From assembly GCA_026225945.1 (NCBI GenBank), contig JAMJFZ010001657.1:1932501-1996500 (forward strand): a DNA stretch of 64,000 nucleotides, read 5' to 3'. The translations under genes and the position numbers were made by a program. The stretch is from Cricetomys ansorgei. Its lineage: Eukaryota > Chordata > Mammalia > Rodentia > Nesomyidae. The first letter of the stretch is position 1. Every line of letters starts with the position of its first letter. Shown here one piece after another: positions 50,620-61,903 of the stretch. The notes under the pieces were generated by a model. It did not search any database and was not told where the DNA came from. It saw nothing but the letters and a program-made list of their open reading frames with translations.

Positions 50620-50722
50620 TGAAATTTCTTTTTTAAAAAATAAAAATTTCTGTGTATCCTTCTGTGCTAATCAACCAACCTCCCCCCTGACCCCCGCTCT
50701 CTTTTTTCATCTTTTTTCCCCT

Positions 50723-50780
50723 CTTTGGTGATATTGGGAACTTAACCAGTACCTCACATATACTAGTATTTCCATCTAGT
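50723..50780 (-). repeat. Possible ID fragment
   Basis: TGGTGATATTGGGAACTTAACC and CTCACATATACTAGTATTTCC, loosely ID-like. Confidence 0.4.
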
Positions 50781-50919
50781 GGTGTGCTGACATGTATGTA
50801 TAATCTTATGTAGTTTTAACATTGCAGCTTTTAGTCATCTGAAATAGGAAGCTAAACTGCTAAAGCAAGGGGGTAAACATAGTTATAAGATCTTGAAGTT
50901 GTGTTTGCAAATGATGGCC

Positions 50920-51068
50920 TTTATTTTTTTTGTTTTGTTTTGAGATAGAGTCTCAGGTGGCTCAGACCTCACACTTATTGTGTAGCTGAGGCTATCCTTG
51001 AACTCCTGATCCTCCTGCCTTTCTCTCCTAAGTGCTGGGATTACAGACTTATTCTGTCATGCTCAGCT
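50920..51068 (-). repeat. B1-like SINE
   Basis: TTTTGAGATAGAGTCTCAGG, ATCCTTGAACTCCTGATCC and AAGTGCTGGGATTACAGAC. Confidence 0.82.
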
Positions 51069-51223
51069 TTTGTCTAATCTTTTAGACTGTTCAACTCGGC
51101 AGATAAGTTTACATCTTTCCACAAACTGCACAGAAGACCTTTTCATATAGTATTATATGAAATTTATATATTTATATATATGTGTATATAAATATATTTT
51201 TAATCTAATCATTAATAATCTGA

Positions 51224-51446
51224 GAGGTTTTTATTTATTTTTATTTTATGTGCATATGTGTTTTCCCTGCATATATGTATATGTACCACCCTGTGTGCAG
51301 TATCTGAAGAGGCCAAAAGAGAGTGTTGGAGCTCCTGAAACTGGAGTAACAGGCATTGTGAGTTGCCATGTGTGTTCTGGAAACTGAACCTGGGTCCTTT
51401 GCTAAAGCAGCTATTGCTTGTAACCACTAAACCATCTCTCCAGCCT
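51224..51446 (-). repeat. B3 SINE
   Basis: CTCCTGAAACTGGAGTAACAGG and CTTGTAACCACTAAACCATC. Confidence 0.9.
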
Positions 51447-53560
51447 CTCTGAATGTTTTCTAAGCATAATTTCCATTATTGGATCAGGGACACTCTTCTC
51501 TTCAGGAATTTGATATTTTATATAATTTGATGGTTTAAAAAAAAAATCTAGTAGGTAAGTGAATATTGACTACTTGCCAGGTTTCTAGCTTATACTAAAT
51601 TGCATGGAAGCTTAAATCAACGAACTGCCAATTTTAAAATATGTGCGAGATTAGCCAGGAAAAGAAATAAATTCTAAAGTGTTTGGAAAATACCTTTGCC
51701 TAAGGGAATGGAACAGAAAATTATACTAGAAGTTGAGCCAGAAAGGATTATCTTAGGTGTTCCCAAGGATGGGCGAGAATTCTCCTTCAGAAGGTATTTG
51801 CACTGAGTTTAAAGTTTGTATTCTGCAGTGGTGAATGCAGGGAAAAACACAAAAATGTAAGAAATCATGTCCAGAAGAGTTAGCGCTTCCATAAACCATG
51901 GTCTTAGTGTCCAAGTGGAGGGACCATGGCATAACTGTTGAAACTGATGGCAGTCAAGACAGACATGCTATGGGAAGGACAGAACTTGAAACCCTGTGTG
52001 TGCCTACGAAAGAATCTATCAGTGTGGCTGTTGCTGAATTGAAACCGTGTAGTGAAGGGGACCAGAGCTAGAAGAAGCTGGGAAAAGGAAATGGATTGCT
52101 CTTGTGGAGAAGATTTTGCCCAAGACTTTGTGTTGCTCAGTGTTGTTAAATGTCTTCAGGTGTGCTCTATGGTTTCTGTATGAGGAAATGACCGTCATGT
52201 GAGGAGATAAGATGAGAAGATAAACAGGTATAGCCAACTGCTACTTATTAAGTGCCAGGTGGGTGACAGAGACACATAGGAATTTAGAGTGAAAGACCTC
52301 TGCGTGCCTGGTGATTAGGGAAGACTTCACTGAGGAGGGCAGACTTTGGTTACAAAACATTCCCAGCAGGAGCCTATGATTTACATGGGTGGGAGGGGAA
52401 GGTCTTGATTCACTGAGAAGGAAGTATGGCCTGGGTTAGCCAAGCACAAAGACTAGAATGAGCAAGGCTTGTTTAGGCAGCAGAGACAATATCGGCCTGT
52501 CCCACAGGAGGCTTCTACTGGGCTGACTGGTAGAGGGGATGAGGAGGTTTAGAGAAGCATGGGACCCCTGCTGACAGCCAGGCCAGAAGTCAGCTTAGGT
52601 GGCTGGTCTGGTAGCTCTCTTTAGACTTTTAGAACTTCATGTGGCCACAGACGTGAATGAGAAAGATTGCTGGCTTACACGGCAAGGTCAGAAGATTAGG
52701 TAGATGACTGGTTCCCTGCCATAGCTGGGCAGCTCTAAAGCCCACTGGATAGAAATGAAGCCAGGTGAATAAGAAGTCAGCGGAGGCTGGCCACACTCAG
52801 GTAGCCTTCCTTCAGAGGACATGGGGAGACTTTGGAAATGGGACACTTACGAGACCTTGTCCATCAAGGAAGAGGTAGGAGAGGTCCGTAGGTGAGGGGA
52901 TAGGTAAGGTGGTCTTGACCTTTGGGCTGGCCACATGGAGGCCTTCAATCTATCAGAAAGATGCCTGAAAAATGTGGAGCCAAGGGTGACTGAGGATGGA
53001 AATTTCTGACAGTGTTTGCTGAAAAACAGAGGATACTTGTTTGCTGGCATCTGCTTGATATGCTAATGTCAAATGAGACACACCATCCATTATGACATTG
53101 TTTCTGTCAGTCCAGGGACTGAAGCTTGGGTTTGTATACAGAGCCCTTTGGTGAAGGTGTGTGCTTGTAGCACACGATTTTGTTACAACCTGCGTTACCG
53201 TTTCCCGTCACCTCCCTAAAACCATGACTAATCCCTCACTTTTCCACTTCAGTTCTGAATGTGGGAGAAACCACTGACAAAGCTATTACTTAAGGAGATG
53301 AATTGAGGCATTTATTGAGTGGAAACGGATTTATTGATCTCTGCTCTCTGATGGCAGGACATGTTCTCTGCAAAAACTTGGCAGAGACGAGTGAGTGAGG
53401 CCTCATGGGGAAGTGTATGAAGCTGGCTTACGAGTCAAAGTTCTGTGACTGATTGGTGCCAGCCTTTCACTCATGCAAGCTGTAGGTGGCTTTAGAAAAT
53501 GGTATTCATTAACCTATGCAGTCAAGTCTTGATTGAAGAAAAACTCTAATAGCTCCTTTC
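51447..53560. other. 2.1-kb SINE-free block in intron 1
   Basis: The longest stretch in the window without a recognisable B1, B2 or ID element. The middle (52240-52800) has words such as AGGGAAGACTTCACTGAGGAGG that recall an ancient mammalian-wide repeat I cannot name. No exon is supported. Confidence 0.5.
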
Positions 53561-53748
53561 TCTTTTGGAGTGCTGGGGATTGAATCCAGAGTGTGTACTG
53601 TGGGCATGCCCCATCAGTACATGCGTGGAGGGCAAAGGACAACTTGTGGGAGTTGGGTCTCTCCATCCACTGTAGGTCCGGGGGCTCAAACTCAGGCTGT
53701 CAGGTTTGGTAGTAATCACCTTTACCCTCTGAACCATCTTGCTGGCCC
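53561..53748 (-). repeat. ID fragment plus B3A SINE
   Basis: GTGCTGGGGATTGAATCCAG (53561-53612), then AAAGGACAACTTGTGGGAGTTGGG and CTCTGAACCATCTTGCTGGCC (53613-53748). Confidence 0.82.
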
Positions 53749-53792
53749 CTCTGATAGTGATCTACCAAATACTACTCCAGTAGCTATGCTGA

Positions 53793-53866
53793 GTCCCTGC
53801 TTGTTGTTGGGACTTGAACCCAGGACCTTTCGTGTTATATGTGGCTTCATCATTAGCCCAGCCCCA
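53793..53866 (-). repeat. ID-like SINE
   Basis: GTTGGGACTTGAACCCAGGAC and CATTAGCCCAGCCCC. Confidence 0.65.
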
Positions 53867-53894
53867 GGGTTTTCTATTTATGAGTTAGAGTTTA

Positions 53895-54006
53895 CTTTTT
53901 TTGTTTTTCCCTTCAAGACATCTCACTAAGTAGCCCAGACTGGTTGCAGACTTGTCATTTTCCTGCCTCAGTTTCCTGAGTGCTGGCATGCACCACCATC
54001 TGGCAC
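53895..54006 (-). repeat. Shortened B1 SINE
   Basis: CTTCAAGACATCTCACTAAGTAGCCC, CTCAGTTTCCTGAGTGC and ATGCACCACCATCTGGC. Confidence 0.78.
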
Positions 54007-54015
54007 AGCTTTAGT

Positions 54016-54187
54016 GTTTTTGTTTTTGCTTTGTTTTGTTCGTTTGTTTCTAGACAGACTCTTACTATGTAGCCCTGGCTGTCCTGGTACTTGTGTAGAA
54101 CAGACTGGCCTTGAACTCAACAGAGATCTGCCTGCCTTTGTCTCCCAGCTGCTGGTATTAAATGTGTGCACCACTACACCTGGTTCA
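54016..54187 (-). repeat. B1 SINE
   Basis: TTCTAGACAGACTCTTACTATG, CAGACTGGCCTTGAACTC and GTGTGCACCACTACACC. Confidence 0.9.
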
Positions 54188-54423
54188 CCTCTAGATTTTA
54201 AAAAATACATGCTTTTACTGTATTCTTCAAACTGAACTTTGAAATGTCTTTGTAGAATTTCTATATATCACAAACTCAGAGAAGGGGATTAGCCTTGTAG
54301 GATAATCAAACTAGTATTTTGAGTGCTTGCCATCAAAGCCCATGCTTTCACTGGGCCTCATAGGAACTAGGCAGATCTACAGACAGATGGTGGCCAGGGG
54401 AACCTGGCAGATCTGAGAGGCAT

Positions 54424-54547
54424 GGTCTCTTTCCTTCCTTTGCCCAGGGTGTCGTTGTGTATCCCAGGCTGTCCTCAACCATACAGTAGTCCTTCTGGCT
54501 GACTCTCCTGAGTGATGAGAGTACACACACAGGCACAAGTCACCCTA
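54424..54547 (-). repeat. B1-like SINE
   Basis: GCCCAGGGTGTCGTTGTGTATCC and CTCTCCTGAGTGATGAGAG. Confidence 0.65.
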
Positions 54548-55666
54548 GGAGATTAGGTAACAGCAGGTGGCACAGGCCAGTTCATTTTCAGGCCACAGAT
54601 GCATGTGCAGTAATGACAGTGAGTTAAGACATAGAGCAGTAGGGTCTGAGTTTGAGAATGCACTGTCAGCTGTTCTTGCCCCCAAGCCCCACAGAGGTGA
54701 TGTGGAGGAATTTAAACTGATGCTACAAATGAAGTGAGTTCAGATGGCCTCCATCCGAGGAGCACTGAGCCTGTAGAATATGCCATGGGTTCTGCGTTAG
54801 GTGACTGGGTTCATGCTGGTGGCAGTAGCTGAGAAGTGCAGGAGTTAGGGGGAGGTGTTGGAGACAGCCCTGCTCTGAGGCATTAGCTGACTTGAGTCAG
54901 CACTTGTGTGCCAGGTACTGTATCTGCACCTGTGAGCTTGCTGTTGCCGGTGCCGGGAAGAAACTCTGGCTGCCTGGAGCTAAATGGACAAAGGCAGTTG
55001 TGTAAGAGAGTCTCAAACTCAGGGACTGGGGATCTGTAGGGTCCTGGAGCTATTACTATAGGAGAGAGAATTTATGTTAGGGCCTGTGTGAAGGAGGAGG
55101 TCACAGAGGCCAAGAAGAGGGACCCAAGAGAATGAGGTGGCAGCAATGCTGTGAGACCAGGGAGACAAAATGTGTCACAGAATAATTGGCTTGCAGTCAG
55201 ATGTCCCAGGAGTAGCCAGTAGCTTTGGCCTCATGGCACTGATGGTAATTTTCAGAATAACACCATCTAAATGGATGGAAGACTTGGTGGTGGGGTGTGG
55301 GCAGTGTGTTGAGGAGTAAGTGGGTATGCCAGTGTTGAGACTTCAAGTCTACATGAATATTCTCTCAGCTCCCTGGGGACAGGAAGGCTAAGGCGTGGTG
55401 TCTACAGGGCCAGGCAGCTATCACTAGGCCTTTCCAGCCTTTTATTTATTTAATTTCTCCTTAAAAGCTGGTAGTTATTTGGGCCAGTTATTCACAGAAA
55501 GCCAGTGTAGAGGGAAAACTTGGAAATGTGGAGGAAGAGGATTCATTCCCTAATGAAGGTCCTGGAGAGCTTCATTTTCTTGGCAAGATTAAAGCGTGAA
55601 AAGATTGAAAGTGAGAATCGGGTGAGCTGGAATGCTCAAAGGCAGTGTGTAGATTGTGCTTGAAGA
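54548..55666. other. 1.1-kb unrecognised block of intron 1
   Basis: No SINE, array or exon identified. Confidence 0.45.
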
Positions 55667-55840
55667 GGGCTGTGGATGTAGCTCAGTTGGTCAAGTGCTT
55701 GCTTAGCATTCATGGAGCCTGGTTTCCACCCCAGCACCATATAAAATGGGGGTGATGGTGCACGCCTGTAGTCCCCACAGGAGGAGGAGTTCAAGGTCAT
55801 CCTTGGCAACCACCTGAAACACAGTAAAGCCTGTTGAAAG
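55667..55840 (+). repeat. ID + B1 composite SINE
   Basis: GGGCTGTGGATGTAGCTCAG and GTGCTTGCTTAGCATTCATGG (ID), then GGTGATGGTGCACGCCTGTAG (B1-like). Confidence 0.85.
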
Positions 55841-55928
55841 GAAACATAAAGCACTTGAAGAACTCCACCAATATTTTATATCTCTTAGGGTAGTAGGGTT
55901 ATAGGACTTAAGTGTCTTCCTTTCCCTC

Positions 55929-55966
55929 CCTCTCATCCTTCCCCTCTCATCCTTCCCCTCTCATCT
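55929..55966. repeat. 14-bp tandem repeat CTCTCATCCTTCCC, ~2.7 units
   Basis: Short pyrimidine-rich direct repeat before a B1 3' fragment (55970-56022). Confidence 0.85.
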
Positions 55967-56022
55967 TACCCAGGCTAGCCTTAGCCTCCTCAATAGTTGG
56001 AACTGCAGGTATGTTCCACCTC

Positions 56023-56428
56023 CTTTTAAAAATTAGATAAGGTTCATGTACCAGAATGGTACCCTTCAGTGTCCTAGGATACTCAGAGCTGTGCCGCCAT
56101 GACTGCTGTTCAGTCCCAGAATGTTTACTTCATCCAAACAACAGTCACTCCCCATCTCCCCATCCCTTTTCATCTCCGTGGATTTACCTGTCCTGGCATT
56201 TCATAAAAATGGAGTCATACAACATGGGACAGGTTTCTTTCAGTTGGCAATGAATTCAGGGCTTATCTGTGCTGTATAGCACAAATCAAAACTAAATTTT
56301 TAAAAATACCTGAATTATATTTCATTATGCCTCATTTTGTTTCCTGACCAGTTGGTGGGCATTTGACTTGTTCCCACCTTTTGGCTATTATGAGTCAAGC
56401 TGTTGTGAATTTGGATTATAAGTTTTGT
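56023..56428 (-). repeat. Ancient L1 3'-region remnant (antisense)
   Basis: GTCACTCCCCATCTCCCCATCC, TGGATTTACCTGTCCTGGC, ATGGAGTCATACAACATGGG and CCCACCTTTTGGCTATTATGAG follow the antisense order of mammalian-wide L1 3' sequence. Confidence 0.75.
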
Positions 56429-56569
56429 TTTTGTTTTTTTTGAAACAGGAGCTCACTGTTTAGCTCCAGCTTGCCTGGAACTCACTTTATAGACCAGGCT
56501 GGCCTTGAATTTACAGAGTTCTGCCTGCCTCTGCCTCCAGAATGCTGGGATTAAAGGTGTGTGTCACTT
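56429..56569 (-). repeat. B1 SINE inserted in the L1 remnant
   Basis: TTTTTTTTGAAACAGGAGC, ATAGACCAGGCTGGCCTTGAA and AATGCTGGGATTAAAGGTGTG. Confidence 0.92.
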
Positions 56570-56705
56570 GGGATTAAGTTCAGCTTTTTGATTCGTGGTC
56601 CTATGTGGTCCAGGCAGTCCTTGAACTCCTGTTCAACCTGTAGTATCCCCATTTTTACCTTCTTCCTCTTCAGGTGCTGACATCACTGGTGCCACTTTGC
56701 CCAGC

Positions 56706-56906
56706 TTGTGTACAAGTTTTTGTATGAAGGTGTATATTCATTTGTTTTGCATTTGCACGGATTCAGGATGGAGTTGCTCTGGCATACAGCAGTTCTAACT
56801 TCGAGGAACGGCTGAACTATACTGTAAAGTACGTACATTGCTCCATATCCCTGCATCAGTTATGAAGGCTCCAGTTTCTCCCATCCGTGCTCACCCTTGC
56901 TATGTA
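56706..56906 (-). repeat. Ancient L1 remnant continued
   Basis: TGTGTACAAGTTTTTGTATGAAGG and GGCTCCAGTTTCTCCCATCCG continue the preceding L1. A diverged B1-like stretch (56580-56705) lies between, and an ID (AGGACTGAGCCCAGGGCCTG, 56907-56990) follows. Confidence 0.65.
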
Positions 56907-57212
56907 CACCCCTTTTGTTGGCAGTACAAGGACTGAGCCCAGGGCCTGCCATGCTGATGCTCTGCTATTGAGCTGTTTTTCCAGCCCTGTCTTAGAGGGT
57001 TTTAATCACTCATTTCCAAATCCTCCCCTAAACCCACATCACCTCTTTATTCTTCCATCTCTTCAGTACTTGCCCATAGTAGAGCTCAATTCCATTGCCA
57101 TCATTTAATTTTGAGTAGATTTTGATATTCACTAATAATATAAAGGTACAGGTTATTTCTAATACATACTTACATGTCTTACATATGGAAGGACATTTTG
57201 CTTTCCTTAAGA

Positions 57213-57383
57213 ATATTACATATATTTATTGGGGAGCAACACATGTACCACAGCACATGTGGATGTCAGAGGAACACTTGTAGGAATTGGTTCTCTGCTT
57301 CCACCTTGTGAATCCTGGGGATCAAACTCAGGTTGAGAGACTAGGTAGTGGTGCCTTTACCCACTAAGCCATCTTGCCAGCTC
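57213..57383 (-). repeat. B3A SINE
   Basis: GGAATTGGTTCTCTGCTTCCACC and TTTACCCACTAAGCCATCTTGCC. Confidence 0.88.
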
Positions 57384-58480
57384 CCAATTTGCTTTTTACT
57401 TATGAAGTATTGCCAGGTTTTTTTTCCCCCTACCTGGAACATTGGACCACAATAAGAAGGGTCCAGAAACCTGTAAGTAAAGGTATAAGCCATATTCCCT
57501 GTTCCTCCCATGAGAATATTATATTCAGTTTGGAGAAACAAGTCTTTTACATTAGAGATAAGTATTTTACGTCCATAAGCAGTGTAGATAAATGAAAGGG
57601 GCGTATGATATAGGTGACTTGAAAACTGGATCACATATTACCTGCAGACTTTAAAATTAAAAAGTGAATCTCATAAGTAATTTATCATATTCCTTTACAA
57701 AATGGACCCTAAAGGTGTTGAAGAGTCACTTAGGGCTAGCTTTTTTAGTGATGTGACTGGTAAGTAGAGGGAGGGTCTCTTTTTTGGGTGTGGTCAATCT
57801 GTTTTGGAAATTAGAAGCCATTTGGAAATACTAAATGGCTTCTGTGATACTTCACTCATAAGAGAGCAATCCATTTCCCCAGACAGAACATGAGTTACAT
57901 AAGGAGAGTGTCCCAGGCCCTGCCCATGTTTTACTGTGAAGTCACTGGGTGCAATTGGCAAGACATAGCCAATTTGTACATTGAGGAAAGACTTGTTTCA
58001 AATGATTGCTCACTCTTACTGGGTGACTAATATACACTGGCTGAATAAACGGAGGTGTCAGCTGTTGATATTTAATATTATGACTAATTAGAAGTGGAAA
58101 GGCATCCTGTTTGGGAATACAGACCTGTAATAGTTTGTGGCCTTTAATACTAATATGGTGCATTTTCTCTGCCCACAGCTCCCCACCCCGTTTTTAAAGT
58201 TTAGTACCCATGGTCCCAAGGATTATAGCCTGCTTAGTCATAACATGAACTTATTGTATTACTGAAAGTGTCTAATTGATTGTCAGACCAATCAGTTAAA
58301 TCTCAATCTCATTACTTTAGGTTTCATTATGAATTAATGTGCCCATGTTACATATCATAATAATGATGAGTATTTGGTGTGTTTTAATCATTGGAAGTGT
58401 ATTGGTCAGAGGCATTAAGGACATTTCACATAGAGTCACCATCACCACCATCATGAGCAGAGCTTTTTCATGTTGTAAAA
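57384..58480. other. 1.1-kb SINE-free block of intron 1
   Basis: AT-rich, with no recognisable repeat. A 97-codon minus-strand frame (57341-57634) partly overlaps the B3A and is not credible as a gene. Confidence 0.45.
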
Positions 58481-58611
58481 TCAGGTATGATAACACATAG
58501 CTAATCTCAGCACTTGGGAGGTAGGAGCCAGAGGCAGAGGCTGGGGGATTGCTGCAAGTTTTTTGTTATTTTTGCCAGCTTGGGCTCTAGTGTGAAACTC
58601 TGCCTCACTAT
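58481..58611 (+). repeat. B1-like SINE with small insertion
   Basis: AATCTCAGCACTTGGGAGG and CCAGCTTGGGCTCTAGTGTGAAAC. Confidence 0.75.
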
Positions 58612-58621
58612 ACCCCCCTAA

Positions 58622-58805
58622 CCCCCAATTACTTAACTTTAACTGCTTAACTCTCTATTCATCCTGCTGGCCCTGGCACCCACCATTCTCCTTTCCATCT
58701 CTGAATCTGACTACTCAAAGGGCCACATGTAAGTGGAATCTTACTGTACTTTTCCTTTTGTGACTGTTTCATTCGGTTTAACATAGTGTCCTCAGGGTTC
58801 ATCCC
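58622..58805 (-). repeat. Ancient L1 remnant (antisense)
   Basis: TGCTGGCCCTGGCACCCACCATTC, CATGTAAGTGGAATCTTACTG, TTTTGTGACTGTTTCATTCGG and GTCCTCAGGGTTCATCC. Confidence 0.8.
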
Positions 58806-58944
58806 TGAAGTGGGTGTGGTGTCGCATACCTGTGATTTCAGCCCTAGGAGTAGAGAGGAGGATCCCAGGTTCAAGATCAGCCTCAGCTACATATACAAAG
58901 AGTGTAAGGCTAGCCTGGGTTACATGGGATATGTCTCAAAAACA
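58806..58944 (+). repeat. B1-like SINE inserted in L1
   Basis: GTGGGTGTGGTGTCGCATACC and GGCTAGCCTGGGTTACATGG. L1 sequence continues on both sides. Confidence 0.8.
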
Positions 58945-59105
58945 AATGTAGCATGTACCGGAATTTGTTTCTTTTTAAAGGCTGAATAATGTTACTCTGT
59001 GTGTATGCGTGTGTGTACACATGTTGTCTATTCAGTCATTCAGTAATGGATACTTGGGTTTTTCTACTTTTGGAGAATATGAATAATGCTACTATGAATG
59101 AACTT
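58945..59105 (-). repeat. Ancient L1 remnant continued
   Basis: TTTTTAAAGGCTGAATAATG, GGATACTTGGGTTTTTCTAC and ATGAATAATGCTACTATGAATG. Confidence 0.8.
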
Positions 59106-59177
59106 CTTAGCTTTATTTTTACAGAGACAGTACATAGCCACTGGCTTCTACTCCCCTCCCCTGCCCCCCATTATGCT

Positions 59178-59378
59178 ATCTATGCACATGTGTATGTCAG
59201 TGTGTGTGTAAGCAAAGGCTAGAAGATAATGTCAGGTGTCTTTCTCAGTCACTCTCACCGTATTTTTTTGGGATAGTCTCTCACCAAACCCAGAGCTTGC
59301 CATTTTGTTGCAGCCATGCTAAGCTTTTTAGTTGGGTGTTGGGGATCAAACTCATGCTGAGAGCCATCTTTTCCATCC
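59178..59378 (-). repeat. B4-type SINE
   Basis: TTTTTGGGATAGTCTCTCACC, GGTGTTGGGGATCAAACTCATGC and a GAGAGCCATC end. Confidence 0.7.
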
Positions 59379-59551
59379 CTTAAAATGCTTTTCAGATAAC
59401 TGACCTTCAAACTCCAGACCTCACTGATTGGGTGAGTGTCCTAGACTGTAAGCCCTGACACATTCTGAAGAGTCCTGTGAAAAGCTTCTCTTAATGTCTG
59501 TCCACCAGTTGACAAGGTTGGGTTGGAATTTTATTTGGTAAATATTGAGCT

Positions 59552-59650
59552 ATGGGTGCGACGTCTCAATTCCTGGAGGCATGGAACAGGAGGATGGCTT
59601 TGTGTTGCAGTCTGGGCTGTCTCAAGAAAACAACAGCAGCAAAAACCCAA
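59552..59650 (+). repeat. B1-like SINE
   Basis: GTCTCAATTCCTGGAGGCATGG and GGGCTGTCTCAAGAAAAC. Confidence 0.6.
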
Positions 59651-59915
59651 ATGAATAAACAAAACCTCCTGCGCTAATAATGAAGTGCAGATAGCTGTTA
59701 CAGGTTAAAGACTGCCTTTGAGGGCACGTAGGGATATTTATAAATGTAGATGTCTTTAGGGTAAAATGAATTTATGTCCGATGTTTTAATTATTAAGTGA
59801 TACTTGATGATGACAGTTTCCAGCTTCTTAATCATACCATCTAATGCTTCCAAATTAATCAGATTTGATGACATGGTGTGTGCGTGGGGGTGCTGCAGAG
59901 GAAAAGCTGTTAAAA

Positions 59916-60035
59916 GAGTGGGGCTTGCCAGCAGTTTAGGTACACATCTATAACCCAGCACATGGCAGACTGAGTAAGAGGATCCTGAGTTTACTCCAGC
60001 CTGGGAGAAAGCAAAACCCTGTCTGAAAAAAGGTG
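59916..60035 (+). repeat. B1-like SINE
   Basis: CATCTATAACCCAGCACATGG and CAGCCTGGGAGAAAGCAAAACC. Confidence 0.75.
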
Positions 60036-60889
60036 GAGATGGCAAGCAGGGCAGAACATACAGTTTATAGGGTGGTGAAGGAAATTGTTTAGATTCCTTG
60101 AATCCTCTGTGCTCAATTCAAGATAATTTGGTCGTGCATTCTTAAGTAAAACTCAGTTTTGCAGGTAGGCAGGAGGCATTCTTAGCAAACTCACAGTGTC
60201 ACTGGCTTTGTGGTGGGCGGTGAATTGTGGGTTCTGAGTCAGTGTTTCCGGAGCTCTACTGATGTGTGTGTGTAATAAAGACCTGTGTGCAGGGCCTGCT
60301 AATGCACTGTGCTCAGATGCCACTGGGCAAGCCTATCCGCAAATCTCCATGGGTGTGTATACATGCTGAGCTCAGCCTGCAGAAGCAGGGAAGTGCTCTG
60401 TGTTTGAAAGTTGCCCCCCAGTGCCTGGTCTTTCTTTGGGGACTGTCTAGAGCTGGCTGAAGCACAAAGCATTGGAAGTAGACTTCAAGGCTAACTAGCC
60501 ACTACGAACAAAACTGCCTTTTTGGGAATTAGTCTTTCACATCTAGGTAAAACTGAAGAAAAATCCAAAAATTGATATGCAAAGTTAACTTAGAGCACAC
60601 AAAGGAGGGTCTTATTCTGCATTTATTATATAAGTTAAAATGAATAAAAACTTGACTTCTTTATCACAAATGTGACATAGACATTTGGCCAAGGTTATTT
60701 GGGAAACACAACGAGTCCGCAGGGCACAGCCCCTTTCCTGAGAGCTTATCTTTTGGCAGTGGGGAGTTAGGCAGACCGAAGCAGTTTCATTCTTTGGGTC
60801 AGGCAAATAGAAGAATATAAAAAATAAGAAAACATAAACAAGCAGTAGACTATTCTTTAAATTAAACAGCTGTGTGGAGACATAATTCA
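60036..60889. other. 854-bp unrecognised block of intron 1
   Basis: No SINE or exon identified. Confidence 0.45.
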
Positions 60890-61105
60890 CATTCAAACAA
60901 TGTAGCCAACTTTTTGGTTTGTAGTTAGTTCAGCTGTACACCCATGAACACATTTTGTCACCCTCAGAAGAAACCTAGACCTGTAGCAGTCACTCCTTTG
61001 CACCACACAACCATGTCTACTTTTATTTTTGTACATTTCTTCACTTGGCTGTTTAGATTGAGTGGAGTCTCATAATATGTAGTCTTTTGTGACTTTCTAT
61101 TCAAA
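60890..61105 (-). repeat. Ancient L1 remnant (antisense), start of a 2.3-kb stretch
   Basis: TGTAGCCAACTTTTTGG, TGTACACCCATGAACACA, AGTGGAGTCTCATAATATG and TCTTTTGTGACTTTC follow antisense L1 order. It continues in pieces to about 63200. Confidence 0.7.

Positions 61106-61140
<35 letters not shown>
61106..61140. repeat. (ATT)n microsatellite
   Basis: About 11 ATT units forming the tail of the adjacent B3A. Confidence 0.96.
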
Positions 61141-61286
61141 GTGAGCATGATGTGTGTGTGCCATTGTGTATGTGTGGAGGTCAGACTGGTTTTCTCCCTC
61201 TATCTTTACATGGTAACAGGAGTGGAACTCAAGTTGCAGGATTGCACTGTCAGTGTCTTTGCCTATTGAACCATCTTACTGGCCTG
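61141..61286 (-). repeat. B3A SINE
   Basis: GTGTGGAGGTCAGACTGG and CTATTGAACCATCTTACTGGCC. Confidence 0.85.
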
Positions 61287-61357
61287 TGACTGTCTTTTTT
61301 CACTCAGTGTAAGCCTCGAATAAGTCATAGCTTGTATTGGTAGGTAGTTAATACATT
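61287..61357 (-). repeat. L1 remnant piece between two B3A SINEs
   Basis: GACTGTCTTTTTTCACTCAGTG, equivalent to the antisense 'tggcttctttcactcagca' of L1. Confidence 0.55.
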
Positions 61358-61529
61358 TTATTTTATTACTTTAAAATGTCTTGTTGCGTGTACTAACCTA
61401 CATATGTGGGAGCCAGAGGACAGCTTTGGGGAGTTGGTTCTTTCCTTTCACTGTGGGTTCCAAGCGGGGAATGCAGGTCATCAGGCTTGCCCATCAAGCC
61501 ATGTACCTGCTGAGCCATCCCACTGGCCC
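61358..61529 (-). repeat. B3A SINE
   Basis: GAGCCAGAGGACAGCTTTGG and CTGCTGAGCCATCCCACTGGCCC. Confidence 0.9.
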
Positions 61530-61697
61530 ATTCATTTTAATTATTAAATAGTGTTCCATTCTGTGGCAATTCACATTATCTGTGTTTTGCTTGATGGACT
61601 TTTGGGATTGTTTCTTTTTCCACTTTATGAAGAATATACTGCCATGAACATTTGTCTAGGAGTTTTTGTGTGGATGCAGGTTTCCATGTTTCTCTTG
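61530..61697 (-). repeat. L1 remnant, left of a hAT insertion
   Basis: AATAGTGTTCCATTCTGTGGC, GGACTTTTGGGATTGTTTC and TGCCATGAACATTTGTCTAGG. Confidence 0.8.
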
Positions 61698-61903
61698 AAC
61701 TTGTTCTCAACCTTCCTAATGCTGCAACCCTTTGATACAGTTCCTCATGCTGTGGTGAGCCTCAACCATAAAATTATTTTATTTAATTTTGCTACTGTTA
61801 AGAATCATAATGTAAATATCTGATATGCAAATGGTTTTAGGCGACCCCTGTGAAAGGGTCTTTTGACCCCCAAATATCAAGACCCATAGGTTGAGAACCG
61901 CTG
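61698..61903 (-). mobile_element. URR1-like hAT non-autonomous DNA transposon
   Basis: Near-terminal inverted repeats TTCTCAACC (left) and GGTTGAGAACCGCTG (right) enclose about 205 bp including GGCGACCCCTGTGAAAGGGTC and ATGTAAATATCTGATATGC, typical of the rodent URR1 family. CTCTAGGA after the right end fits the nTCTAGAn duplication of hAT elements; the left counterpart near 61692 is a partial match. Strand is nominal because the element is palindromic-ended. Confidence 0.8.
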
